From assembly GCF_000217915.1 (NCBI RefSeq), contig NZ_AFOZ01000002.1, positions 38,146 to 102,145 on the forward strand: a stretch of 64,000 nt of DNA, written 5' to 3'. The notes beneath the pieces were generated by a model, which saw only the letters and a program-made list of their open reading frames with translations, did not search any database and had not been told where the DNA came from. Shown here in pieces: positions 9,304 to 17,770 of the stretch. Positions within the stretch are counted from its first letter, which is position 1. Every line of letters starts with the position of its first letter. The translations under genes were made by a program, and so were the position numbers. Source of the DNA: Shewanella sp. HN-41 (GTDB lineage Bacteria > Pseudomonadota > Gammaproteobacteria > Enterobacterales > Shewanellaceae).

Positions 9304-11433
9304 GTGTCATTTTTTACTCACTTTTTTGGTGTCAGTTGGCAGCAAATGCAGGCCAAAGTGCGCTATCGCATATTAATCCTGACTTTACTGCCTATTCTGC
9401 TGACCTTAGTGAGTTTAGTGTTTATCACTATCTACTGGAATATCAGCTATACAGGCAAACAGCTGTTTATGAAGGTAAAGGCCGATCTCGCCGTGGCCGA
9501 AAACACCCTGCAGCAAGTGCAAGTCCGCCAAGAAAAACAGCTCGAGCGGGTGATGACGTCGTGGACCTTTCAGAATGACTTCCGACCTATCTTAGGGGGA
9601 GACTTGGGCCATAGGGCGAGTATTGATACCTTCCTTCACGAGCAGAAAATGCTGCTCAATCTCGATTATTTGCGTTTAGTCAGTGTCGATGAAGCGGCTG
9701 CGGATCCCGATCTACGGTTGATATTGCCCAAGATGGGAGGCTTATTGCCTTACTCTGGGCTGATGGTGTTATCGCCAGAACGTTTATCCCGCATTGATCC
9801 TGAGTTAGTAGCCACGGCCAGTATTCCCATTGTGGCGACATTAAGAGCGCAGAATCCGAGCAAGGCAGTGGAAGAGCGAGGCTTACTCAGTCGTAGCCTG
9901 TTACCCGTGCCGGATGCCGAGGGGAAAGTGGCTTGGTATCTCGACGGCGGCATTTTATTTAACCGCGATACTCGGATTGTCGATCATATTCGTGATCTGG
10001 TATACGACAAAGGGACGCTGCCCGAGCGTTCGATCGGCACAGTCACGATTTTCTTAGACAATATTCGTGTTTCAACCAACGTACCGCTGCACTTTTATCC
10101 AACGGGCACTGAGACCCAAGGGCGCGCGTTGGGGAGTTTAGTGTCTGAGGAAGTGCGTGAAAAAGTATTAGTGCAGGGGGACTTATGGGTCGATAGAGCG
10201 TTTGTGTTTAACGATTGGTTTATCTCTGCCTATGCGCCCTTAGAGGATATTCGGGGTGAACGGGTAGGCATGATCTATACGGGTTTTTCTGAGTCGCCTT
10301 TTATCCATAATTATCTACTTAATATTATTGAGTTAGGTACGATTTTGATGTTAGTGCTGCTGGTATCTGGCCTACTGGTTTACCGTGGTGCTTACAGCCT
10401 GCTGCAACCGATAGAACGTATTCACCACGTGGTACAGGCGGTGCAGTCTGGCCGTAATATTCGTATTGGCGCCCTAGGGTTAGATAGGGATAACGAGCTA
10501 TCTAACTTAGCGGAGCAGTTCGATAGTATGCTCGATCTGTTGCAGCGGCGTAATGCACAGATCCAAGCGGCGGCAGAGCAACTTGAAATGAAAGTTGAAG
10601 AGCGAACCCGCAGCTTGCAGGATAAGACCCTAGAGCTGCAACGGAACGTGGCGCTACTCAACGAGACCCGTCAGCAGCTAGTCACCAACGAGAAGCTCAC
10701 CGCCCTAGGTGAATTGACGGCGGGCATCGCCCATGAAATTAACAATCCGACCGCCGTTATTCTCGGCAATATGGAACTACTACGCTACGAACTTGGCGAC
10801 AATGCCGAAGTAGTAAAAGAAGAAATAGATCTCGTTATTCAGCAAGTTGGACGGATAAGCACTATTATCCGCAGCTTATTGCAATACAGCCGCCCAGGTG
10901 AATTCAATGCGCCTCTAGAGATGCACCCTATTACGCCTATTATCGAAGAAATGTCAGTGTTAGTGCGACATTCAATTAAAAAACAAGAAGTTGTGCTTAT
11001 CACTGAACTTAATGCCACTTGTCCTGTGCAGGTTAATCGGCCGCAATTACTGCAGGTCTTGATTAATCTAGTGGTGAACGCGGCACATGCTATGGATGGC
11101 AAGGGCCGAATTTGGGTGCGGACCTATGACTGGCTGCAGCAGGATATGCCGATTGGCGTCAAAATCGAAGTAGAGGATGAAGGTTCTGGGATTGCACCTG
11201 AACAACTTGGGCGGATTTTCGACCCATTTTACACCACACGCAAAGATGGCACTGGCCTAGGGCTTTCCCTTAGCTACGGTATTATTAAGCGAATTGGCGG
11301 CACTATCGAAGTGAGTTCCATATTAGGCAAAGGCTCTATCTTTACGATAGGTTTGTACCATGAAGCTAAGGAGGAACAGCAAAATAATCCCTACGAGGGC
11401 TTACATTTTTCAGGTTGTTCTACCGAGATTTAG
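9304..11433 (+). CDS. Membrane sensor histidine kinase paired with the sigma-54 regulator
   Basis: The protein has 709 residues from GTG 9304, chosen because AGGAG sits 7 nt upstream; a TTG at 9274 would overlap the regulator gene by 29 bp. One transmembrane helix lies near residues 20-42 and a second near 345-370, bracketing a large periplasmic sensor of about 300 residues (probably Cache-like). A HAMP-like linker and coiled coil follow. The dimerisation/phospho-acceptor helix is GELTAGIAHEINNPTAV, with His477. The ATPase domain has its N box (LVNAAHAM), G1 (DEGSGI) and G2 (GTGLGLSLS). The signal is unknown. DctB-type kinases share this architecture, but the ligand cannot be inferred. Confidence 0.93.
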   Translation: MSFFTHFFGVSWQQMQAKVRYRILILTLLPILLTLVSLVFITIYWNISYTGKQLFMKVKADLAVAENTLQQVQVRQEKQLERVMTSWTFQNDFRPILGGDLGHRASIDTFLHEQKMLLNLDYLRLVSVDEAAADPDLRLILPKMGGLLPYSGLMVLSPERLSRIDPELVATASIPIVATLRAQNPSKAVEERGLLSRSLLPVPDAEGKVAWYLDGGILFNRDTRIVDHIRDLVYDKGTLPERSIGTVTIFLDNIRVSTNVPLHFYPTGTETQGRALGSLVSEEVREKVLVQGDLWVDRAFVFNDWFISAYAPLEDIRGERVGMIYTGFSESPFIHNYLLNIIELGTILMLVLLVSGLLVYRGAYSLLQPIERIHHVVQAVQSGRNIRIGALGLDRDNELSNLAEQFDSMLDLLQRRNAQIQAAAEQLEMKVEERTRSLQDKTLELQRNVALLNETRQQLVTNEKLTALGELTAGIAHEINNPTAVILGNMELLRYELGDNAEVVKEEIDLVIQQVGRISTIIRSLLQYSRPGEFNAPLEMHPITPIIEEMSVLVRHSIKKQEVVLITELNATCPVQVNRPQLLQVLINLVVNAAHAMDGKGRIWVRTYDWLQQDMPIGVKIEVEDEGSGIAPEQLGRIFDPFYTTRKDGTGLGLSLSYGIIKRIGGTIEVSSILGKGSIFTIGLYHEAKEEQQNNPYEGLHFSGCSTEI

Positions 11434-11446
11434 ATAAATTTAAGGC

Positions 11447-11474
11447 AAAAAAAAAGCCGGATGATGAATCCGGC
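11447..11474 (-). terminator. Intrinsic terminator of ryhB
   Basis: On the minus strand the stem gccgg / ccggc has a 9-nt loop and is followed by a run of nine T. No coding gene ends close enough to own it, so it is the sRNA terminator. It may also catch read-through from the GNAT gene at 11669. Confidence 0.85.
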
Positions 11475-11574
11475 CACAAAAGAGTGTGTGAGCAATGTCG
11501 TGCTTGCAAACTCAGGAGCACTTTAACCACTTCAGATTACCAGTCATCGGTGTTAAAGATGAGTTTTGGAACGC
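11447..11574 (-). ncRNA. ryhB: RyhB-type iron-responsive small RNA
   Basis: Reading leftward, the sequence contains aagcacgacattgctcaca (about 11505-11487), which matches the conserved seed/core of enterobacterial RyhB. It ends in a GC-rich hairpin (gccgg...ccggc) and nine T residues, a Rho-independent terminator. Upstream are a -35/-10 pair and a Fur box. In E. coli, RyhB is made when Fur is iron-free, pairs with target mRNAs through Hfq and represses iron-using proteins. A longer homologue has been described in Shewanella oneidensis in this neighbourhood. The 5' end is inferred from the promoter, about 7 nt past the -10, giving roughly 128 nt. It points toward the 3' end of the kinase gene. 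Confidence 0.88.
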
Positions 11575-11579
11575 ACGTT

Positions 11580-11609
11580 AACGATAATCATTCTCAATTG
11601 TGTTTGCAA
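11580..11609 (-). promoter_or_regulatory. ryhB promoter with overlapping Fur box
   Basis: The plus-strand sequence gataatcattctca (11583-11596) matches the Fur 7-1-7 dyad tGATAATnATTATCA at all but two positions. On the minus strand, TTGCAA (11609-11604) and TATCGT (11586-11581) are spaced by 17 bp as -35 and -10. The Fur site covers the spacer and the -10, a standard arrangement for iron-dependent repression. Confidence 0.8.
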
Positions 11610-11668
11610 GTTATTTAATGAAAAAATGCAAATCTTTACAATAGAGTGGTACTGGTCTCCCTTAACCC

Positions 11669-12127
11669 TTAGATAGTCTTGCTTAAATGCAGTTTATGGT
11701 CGATAAGGTTTTTGGGGTCGGTTTTGAGTTCAGTAATCAAATACTGGTTACTGATCAATAAATTAAGCATCGCAGGAAAACGGTTCATCGTCTTAACTTG
11801 AATATGGCGATAACCTTGGCGATGGGCCCAAGTCTCTTGATATTCCAGCAGACTCTGCGCCAGCCCTAAACGCCTAAAGTCGCTGGCAACTCCCCCTAAC
11901 CAACTGTAAAAATGGGTTTCATCTTGTCCGTATCCCAGCTTAAAACCCGCGAGTTCACCCTCAACATAGGCTAATAGAATCAAGCATGTTTTGTCTGTCA
12001 GCCGCTCCGCTAGGACTTGGCCAGTTAGTGGGCGATCGAGTTCTGGGATCTGCTGGCTAAGTGCAGCGAGTTGCTCGGTTAGCTCGGGGGTCAGTGCTGT
12101 CAGCGCTTTGATTTCAATAGAATACAT
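11669..12127 (-). CDS. GNAT-family N-acetyltransferase
   Basis: The protein has 152 residues. The GNAT fold is visible: an acceptor-side strand CLILLAYVEGELAGFKLGY and the acetyl-CoA pyrophosphate loop near DFRRLGLAQSLLEYQETWA (R/Q-x-x-G-x-A variant). A C-terminal strand pair with NRFPAMLNLLISNQY resembles the acetyltransferases that modify small amines or protein N-termini. The substrate is unknown. The gene stands alone between yhhQ and ryhB in the same direction, and its own terminator is unclear. Confidence 0.85.
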   Translation of the reverse strand: MYSIEIKALTALTPELTEQLAALSQQIPELDRPLTGQVLAERLTDKTCLILLAYVEGELAGFKLGYGQDETHFYSWLGGVASDFRRLGLAQSLLEYQETWAHRQGYRHIQVKTMNRFPAMLNLLISNQYLITELKTDPKNLIDHKLHLSKTI

Positions 12128-12225
12128 AATTTTCTCTCATGAAAATCGACCCCATTGGACTGCGATATGCAATGGGGCCGAGGATAAACTGGCTAAATTA
12201 TAACAGGTCTGGCCAGTTGAGTTAA

Positions 12226-12885
12226 TCAGGAAACTATTTTTTGCGGGCTGGTTTGCAAAATCTTGTCTTGTAAGACTTTTAGCAAAACACCGTAGGCAGG
12301 AAGGAAAAGACCTAAGCTCACGAGTAACTTAAAACCGTAATCGACACTGGCAATCTCAGGCCAATTGGCGGCCATAAAGCTGTCGGACGAGGCATAAAAC
12401 GCGACGCTAAAGAAAACTAAGGTATCGACTAAATTACCCACTATGGTGGATGCAGCAGGTGCGACCCACCAAGAGCGGCTGGCCCGCAGGCGGGCGAAGA
12501 CTGTGATATCCATCAGTTGGCCAATCAAGTAGGCGGCAAAACTTGCAAAGGCGATGCGGAACACAAAAGTATTCCACTGCGCAAGTGAATCTGCGCCTTG
12601 GAAGCTGCCTTGGTGAAACAGCACACCCATTACGTAGGAAATCATCAGTGCAGGCACCATGGCCTTAAGGATAATGCTACGGGCAGCCGTTTGGCCGAAA
12701 ATACGTACCGTGAGATCTGTGGCTAAATACACAAATGGAAAGCTGAATGCGCCCCAAGTGGTGTGGTAACCAAATAGCTGAAATGGTAGTTGTACTAAGT
12801 AGTTGCTGACGCAAATAATCAGTATGTGGAATCCTACTAATAGGAGTAGGGCGCGGCGGAGCTGCGCTGTGGTTAACATTAACAT
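12226..12885 (-). CDS. yhhQ: Queuosine-precursor transporter YhhQ (VUT family)
   Basis: This is a 219-residue integral membrane protein with about six helices. The family-defining segments are the helix-1 region NYLVQLPFQLFGYHTTWGAF, then FPFVYLATDLTVRIFG, and a C-terminal half with SRSWWVAPAASTIVGNLVDT. YhhQ proteins import 7-cyano- or 7-aminomethyl-7-deazaguanine for the queuosine tRNA modification. The start at 12885 has AAGG upstream at acceptable distance; a second Met two codons in is possible. No preQ1 riboswitch is visible in the 263-bp upstream gap. Cofactor and tRNA themes recur at 20363 but the genes are not linked. Confidence 0.9.
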   Translation of the reverse strand: MLMLTTAQLRRALLLLVGFHILIICVSNYLVQLPFQLFGYHTTWGAFSFPFVYLATDLTVRIFGQTAARSIILKAMVPALMISYVMGVLFHQGSFQGADSLAQWNTFVFRIAFASFAAYLIGQLMDITVFARLRASRSWWVAPAASTIVGNLVDTLVFFSVAFYASSDSFMAANWPEIASVDYGFKLLVSLGLFLPAYGVLLKVLQDKILQTSPQKIVS

Positions 12886-13148
12886 TCTGTGGCCTTTTTA
12901 GTTGTGTAGGGCGGGGTGAGGGAACCCGCTAATGATCATTTTATTATATTGACTCGCCTATGGACCGATCCCAGTACACTGCAATCGGAGGGCCGCCATT
13001 ATAATGACTGCCCCTTAAGATGCAAGCTAACGTTATATACCCAACCGATTCCTAGCGATGTGGCGGAGGCGCTCTATGCTTTAGGTATATTACACAACAC
13101 AGATATAGAAACTATCCTACACTTCTAATACATCGAAGGAGGGGCGCG

Positions 13149-13874
13149 ATGAGATCATTCCTTACTGTATTTTGCTTGTGTTTATTGAGTTTTTTTACTT
13201 CGGCGGCGCCCACCAGTCCTGTTGTTATTAACCTAGTGACAGCGACATGGGAGGGCTTCGCTAATCCCGATGAAACCGGATACTACTTCGATATTCTCAA
13301 CCGCGTTTTTCCGGCGCCAGAATGGCAGCTCAATGTGCAGTTTATTCCCTTTGCGCGCACGCTTTATCTTATTGAAAACAATCGAGTCGATATGATACTC
13401 AGCGTGTATAAGGGGGATATTAAAAAGAGTCTTTTGAGTGAGAATGCGGTCGAGATCGATTCTATTGATGCCGCAGTGACTCCTGCCATTGCCGACAATT
13501 GGGTGGGGATTGAGAGTTTATCCCATAAGAAAGTGCGGGCCATGTTGGCCTATCGCTACAATATGCTGACACCCGTACCCATGTACTATGAAGAAAGCAG
13601 TGATATGCTCACTATGCTTAATAGCTTAAATGCGGGTCGTATCGATGCCGTGCTGGACTATCGGAAGGATATTCTATCTCTAGTCCCTAAGCTAAAAGAC
13701 CAGCAAAATTTTGTAATTATTCAAGGCGTACTAAAGACGGAAAGTTTTTTTGCCTTTGCTAATACCGAAAAAGGCCGCATGTTGAAACAGCATTTTGATA
13801 TAGTCCATAGGCGCTTAATTGACTCGGGTGAACAAGAGCGGCTCTTTAATGAGACAAAGGCGAATGGCTATTAA
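13149..13874 (+). CDS. Periplasmic solute-binding protein (SBP_bac_3-like)
   Basis: The protein has 241 residues. Residues 1-20 are a signal peptide (LTVFCLCLLSFFTSAAP). The mature part resembles the bilobed polar-amino-acid binding family: a first strand INLVTATWEGFANPDETGYYFDIL, a VQFIPFARTLYLIENNRVDMI hinge-side segment, and a second lobe AGRIDAVLDYRKDI. A strong ribosome-binding site (AAGGAGG) lies about 8 nt upstream. No permease or ATPase gene is adjacent, so it may be an orphan receptor or feed a distant transporter. Confidence 0.8.
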   Translation: MRSFLTVFCLCLLSFFTSAAPTSPVVINLVTATWEGFANPDETGYYFDILNRVFPAPEWQLNVQFIPFARTLYLIENNRVDMILSVYKGDIKKSLLSENAVEIDSIDAAVTPAIADNWVGIESLSHKKVRAMLAYRYNMLTPVPMYYEESSDMLTMLNSLNAGRIDAVLDYRKDILSLVPKLKDQQNFVIIQGVLKTESFFAFANTEKGRMLKQHFDIVHRRLIDSGEQERLFNETKANGY

Positions 13875-13915
13875 AACCGCATTAACGGTAGCTCTAGAAG
13901 CGATAGTACTAGAAG

Positions 13916-15286
13916 TTACAGTTCGATCAGAATCGACATAATCGTCGCGAGTTTATTCTCCAGCTCTTGCCACTCGGCCTGTGGATCTGAACCTGCAATA
14001 ATTCCCGCACCGGCAAATAGATTAATTCGACCGGGCTCGATGAGGGCACTGCGAATTGCTACCGAAAACTCACTCTCGTACTTATTGAAATAACCACAGG
14101 CCCCAGCATACCAACCGCGCATATAACCTTCGCGCTGACGAATGAAGTTCATCGCCGAATGCCGAGGTAAGCCCCCAACTGCGGGTGTGGGGTGTAGTGC
14201 CTGCAGGAGCTGAAAATCATTTACCCCCGCCTTTAGTTCGGCCCGAATAGCGCGGTGTAAATGTTGAATATGGGTCAGTTTAAAGATAGTGGCCGATTCC
14301 TCTGCGCCCACATAATGGCTCAGAGGCGTGAGCATATTCACTATATGGCTGCGTACTAACTGGTTTTCGACACTATTTTTATTGTCTTCGAGTAGGGCAT
14401 TCGCCAGGGCAATATCCTCCTCCTGATTTAACCCTCGCACTGTCGTACCCGCTAAAGCCTCGGTAAACAGCTCCTGTTGGCGGCGGCGGAATAAACGCTC
14501 GGGTGAGCAAGAGATAAAGGTGCTATCTGGGCTAAATTGAAAACCAAATTGGAAACTATTGGGATTACGTCCCTGCCAACAGGCGAGCACCATCCAAGGG
14601 TCAACCCGCTCATTGACCTCGAGCTGTGTTAATCGGGATAGCACCACTTTTGGGGTGTCTTGGTTAAATTTGGGATCGACCACTTGCTCGACTAATGTCT
14701 TCCAGCGCTGAAAGTCGGGTCTATCGCTACGCCCCAATAATGCGAGTTTGTTTGGGGGGGCTAAGGGTCTCGCGGGCAAAACGGCTTCGATGGCCGCGAT
14801 CGCCTTATCTATTTCCGAGTGGGGATCGTTATCGGCAAAATTGAGGTTGATCCTCAAACTGTATTGAGCCCCGCTGCGCCTAAACTCGATACGAGGCAGC
14901 ACAAAACGGCTATTACCGAACTCGGGCCAAGATTCTATGCTGCGATCGAAGGCCACGCCGCCATAGTAGCGAATGTCCTGATTGGTCGAGAGCGCGCGTT
15001 GTGCTTGGTAAGCCTGCACCAGTTGCTGATCATCGACACCGGTTTCAAATTTAAAGTCTTTACAAGCGCCTATGGTCGCTACTTCTTCAATTCGATCGCG
15101 CCCATGCCAGTAGATTCTGGGGTATTGGGTCTGGGATGCCAGCCATGAAATTAAAGGCATAGATACAGTTGGTTGGGATAGCTGTACTATCGGTTCAGTG
15201 GGAGGAACCCGCTTTAATTGAATGAGTTTGTCGATGAGACTCTTGAGGTCTTCAGACAGGGCATGGACGGGCAAATAAAACTCCAA
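13916..15286 (-). CDS. menF: Isochorismate synthase, menaquinone pathway
   Basis: The enzyme converts chorismate to isochorismate, the first step toward menaquinone and a key route for anaerobic respiration. It has 456 residues. The C-terminal chorismate-binding domain carries SPERLFRR, GTTVRG, HPTPAVGGLPR, GWYAGACG and the final LFAGAGI, all diagnostic. The N-terminal WLASQTQYPRIYWHGR is typical of MenF rather than EntC/PchA. The first codon of the frame is TTG with no clear Shine-Dalgarno, so the exact N-terminus is uncertain. It converges with the solute-binding gene at 13149. Confidence 0.93.
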   Translation of the reverse strand: MEFYLPVHALSEDLKSLIDKLIQLKRVPPTEPIVQLSQPTVSMPLISWLASQTQYPRIYWHGRDRIEEVATIGACKDFKFETGVDDQQLVQAYQAQRALSTNQDIRYYGGVAFDRSIESWPEFGNSRFVLPRIEFRRSGAQYSLRINLNFADNDPHSEIDKAIAAIEAVLPARPLAPPNKLALLGRSDRPDFQRWKTLVEQVVDPKFNQDTPKVVLSRLTQLEVNERVDPWMVLACWQGRNPNSFQFGFQFSPDSTFISCSPERLFRRRQQELFTEALAGTTVRGLNQEEDIALANALLEDNKNSVENQLVRSHIVNMLTPLSHYVGAEESATIFKLTHIQHLHRAIRAELKAGVNDFQLLQALHPTPAVGGLPRHSAMNFIRQREGYMRGWYAGACGYFNKYESEFSVAIRSALIEPGRINLFAGAGIIAGSDPQAEWQELENKLATIMSILIEL

Positions 15287-15687
15287 AGATAATGAATGAA
15301 GGCTCAGTGCCTATGGACACCAGTGGTTTTTTGATTAAGTGAATACATTCTTTTTACAGTACTTTGAATCTTTTCGGTATCCGTTCGTAAATAAGAATCT
15401 TTCGCTCAAATTAAAGGCCGTGGCCTTGGGTGTCAAGATGTAAGCCGCAGGCCTGTGACTTTTGCCATAGTCTCATTTTGTGATGATAAAAAATGTGACT
15501 TAAGTGGGTCTTTTTGTCGGTGAGCGATCCATTGATGGACATTTTGTCTCTTAACTGTGTATAGGCTTTCCCCTTTTGTTTCAATTAGTCGATCTGGGTT
15601 GGTTTTTGACAGTTTTTTGGTTGAGACAGAATAGCCACAGCCCACAATAAGCGACACATCTTACATTTTCTATGTGACAACAATAAC
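15287..15687. other. 401-bp intergenic region upstream of the TonB receptor and menF
   Basis: This is a divergent promoter region. It holds AT-rich stretches and several TGTGA half-sites (for example near 15495 and 15673) but no good full CRP palindrome. A GC dyad ggccgtggcc (15416-15425) is present. I looked for cobalamin, TPP and FMN riboswitch cores and saw none. A 74-codon leftward frame (15433-15657) is open but has no family features or ribosome-binding site, and I do not call it a gene. Confidence 0.5.
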
Positions 15688-17769
15688 ATGATTACCACGA
15701 ATACCCTCTTTAGCGTGTCGTCTTTAGCCTTGGCTATTGGTCTTAGTTTTGTGGCTCAAGCCGATGATATTTCCCGAGATCCGCTACTCAATATCGGTGA
15801 AGTGATCGTCGTTCACGGTGACGGCGAGGAAGCCAGTGAAATGGCGACAACCCACTGGAGCATTAGTGAGGAGGAAATCCGCGCAACGGGAGCACAGACC
15901 TTAGATCAAGTCTTAAAGAATGTGCCTGGTGTGTACATTCGCGTGGGGGGAGACGGCACTCCGAGAGTCGATATTCGTGGTTTTAAAACTCGCCATGTCA
16001 CTCTTTTAGTCAATGGTGTGCCTATGGGTAGCGCCGATGATGGGCAATTCGACCCGAGTGTGATCCCTACCAGTCAAATCGCCTCGGTGGAGGTTTCTGT
16101 GGGGCCGACGTCGGTACTCTATGGTCCGAGTGGTGCGGGCGGGGTGATCAATATTATTACCAAGCAAGGCGATATGGCTCCTGCGCTTTCCGGGCGTTTG
16201 GAGGCGGGTAAGGATAATACCTTCAATGGTGATATGAGTGCCGCGGGTGCAGGAGATGATTGGCAGGGGTTAGTCAGTGTCAGCCGCCAGCAGACGGACG
16301 GCTTCCCAATGTCGAGTGATTTTGAACCTACGCCATCTCAAGATGGGGAGCTGCGAGTGAACTCGGATAAAGAAGTCACTAACTTCTATGCTCAAGGCAG
16401 CTACTGGTTATCCGATAAGACGCAGTTGATTGCAAATATGGCGTTGCGCAGCGGTGAATGGGGTAAACCCGCCCGTGACGGTACTGGCAGTGGCAAGATG
16501 AAATATGAACGTACCGATGACTATGACTCACATACTGCCCAGTTAGGTTTGGCACATCGGTTTGATGACACTTTTACGCTGCGTGGATTTGGTTATCACA
16601 ACCAAAGCGATACCTTAGAATCCTCCTATGCCGACGAAACCTATCAGGCGGTGACTCAGTCCCAAGATGGCCGCTCGGTAGTCCAAGGTATTAATCTACA
16701 ATTAATCACGGATTTACATGCAGCAGGCTTGTTGACCACCTCGGTGATTGCAGAAGAGCAACGTTGGAAGTCGACAGTCACTACTTATACACCAGATACA
16801 GGCAGTAATAGTGGCTCAGGTACGGGCTCTGGTGGCGGTAGCGGCGGTGGAAGTGGCTCTGGTGGTGGAACTGGTGGCGGTACGGGCTCTGGCAGCGGAA
16901 GTGGCAGTGGAACCAGCGGCGCCGAAAAGTTAAATGATTCCGCATGGTTATATACAGCGGCGGCTGAATATCAATATCGGTCTGAGCATCAATACGGCTT
17001 TACCTTAGGCGGTGCTTATCATTCACTCGATGCCAGTGATGGCACGGATGATAACTATTCGGCCATGGCCTCTAGCTATTGGCAGTTGCTGCCAGATTCG
17101 CGCCTGAGTTTGAGTGTTGCACGTAAGGTACGCTTCCCCTCTATGGTGAACTTGTATTCACAACTCTCTGGTAATAGCGATTTAGAGGCCGAAGAATCTA
17201 AACATTTGGAGTTGGGCTTAGAGCAGGATCTGCCCGAGGGCACGGACTTTTCTGTTTATGGTTACTACACGGATGCGGAAAATTATATCGCTAAGGATAT
17301 CGATGGTGTTTATCAAAATATGGGGCGCTATAAGTTCAAAGGAATTGATTTTCAAATTAATAATCACGCCATTGAACATTTAGATCTGAGCCTCTCCTAC
17401 AGCTTCCTAGACTCGGAAGAGATGGACGGTGACGATACCTTAGATGCGCTGCAATACCGCCCTCGCCATCAATTACGCTGGCAGATGAGTTACGAGTTTC
17501 CCTTCGAAACTCAAATTCATTTGAATGTGGAGCGTATTTTGGATCAAGTCTATGCGACTCAAGTGAAGGTTAACGGCCAGACACAATATCAACAACAGTC
17601 TCTGGACAACTACACCTTAGTCGATATGAATCTGGTACAGCCATTAATCCATGACAAATTAGATGTTTATCTACGAGCAACTAACCTGCTTGATGAAAAT
17701 TACTACCAGAGTGAAGCGTTGCCACAGGCGGGACGCCAGATCTTTATCGGTGTGAATTGGCAGATTTAA
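15688..17769 (+). CDS. TonB-dependent outer-membrane receptor with Gly/Ser insert
   Basis: The protein has 693 residues. A signal peptide (cut near AQADD) is followed by a TonB-box-like IGEVIVVHG. The plug domain (about 50-165) carries LDQVLKNVPGVYIRVGG, PRVDIRGFKTRHVTLLVNGVP and GPTSVLYGPSGAGGVINI. The beta-barrel ends in aromatic IFIGVNWQI. It imports a ligand across the outer membrane using TonB energy. Residues about 372-412 are an almost pure Gly/Ser/Thr stretch, unusual for this family. The ATP-binding gene begins 2 bp after the stop, so receptor and ECF transporter form one system. The ligand is unknown; cobalamin and metal chelates are possibilities only. Confidence 0.92.
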   Translation: MITTNTLFSVSSLALAIGLSFVAQADDISRDPLLNIGEVIVVHGDGEEASEMATTHWSISEEEIRATGAQTLDQVLKNVPGVYIRVGGDGTPRVDIRGFKTRHVTLLVNGVPMGSADDGQFDPSVIPTSQIASVEVSVGPTSVLYGPSGAGGVINIITKQGDMAPALSGRLEAGKDNTFNGDMSAAGAGDDWQGLVSVSRQQTDGFPMSSDFEPTPSQDGELRVNSDKEVTNFYAQGSYWLSDKTQLIANMALRSGEWGKPARDGTGSGKMKYERTDDYDSHTAQLGLAHRFDDTFTLRGFGYHNQSDTLESSYADETYQAVTQSQDGRSVVQGINLQLITDLHAAGLLTTSVIAEEQRWKSTVTTYTPDTGSNSGSGTGSGGGSGGGSGSGGGTGGGTGSGSGSGSGTSGAEKLNDSAWLYTAAAEYQYRSEHQYGFTLGGAYHSLDASDGTDDNYSAMASSYWQLLPDSRLSLSVARKVRFPSMVNLYSQLSGNSDLEAEESKHLELGLEQDLPEGTDFSVYGYYTDAENYIAKDIDGVYQNMGRYKFKGIDFQINNHAIEHLDLSLSYSFLDSEEMDGDDTLDALQYRPRHQLRWQMSYEFPFETQIHLNVERILDQVYATQVKVNGQTQYQQQSLDNYTLVDMNLVQPLIHDKLDVYLRATNLLDENYYQSEALPQAGRQIFIGVNWQI
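16798..16923 (+). repeat. Gly/Ser/Thr low-complexity tract inside the TonB receptor
   Basis: About 40 codons of ggt/ggc/gga, agc/agt and acg/acc encode an imperfect GSG / GGGS-like repeat. It interrupts the barrel between YTPDTGSNSG and SGAEKLND, probably within an extracellular loop. Repeats of this kind can change length by slippage in 3- or 6-bp steps. Confidence 0.85.
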
Positions 17770-17770
17770 G

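Noticed and set aside
12150..12177. Hairpin ccccattg...caatgggg downstream of yhhQ
   Set aside because: It has no T-run on either strand, so I did not call a terminator.
12916..13128. 70-codon frame between yhhQ and the binding-protein gene
   Set aside because: It has no coding character and no ribosome-binding site.
15433..15657. 74-codon leftward frame upstream of the TonB receptor
   Set aside because: There is no ribosome-binding site, hydrophobic segment or recognisable family, and it lies in a promoter region.
15287..15687. Cobalamin, TPP, FMN or Moco riboswitch upstream of the TonB-ECF operon
   Set aside because: No conserved riboswitch core was found by eye; a covariance-model scan would be decisive.
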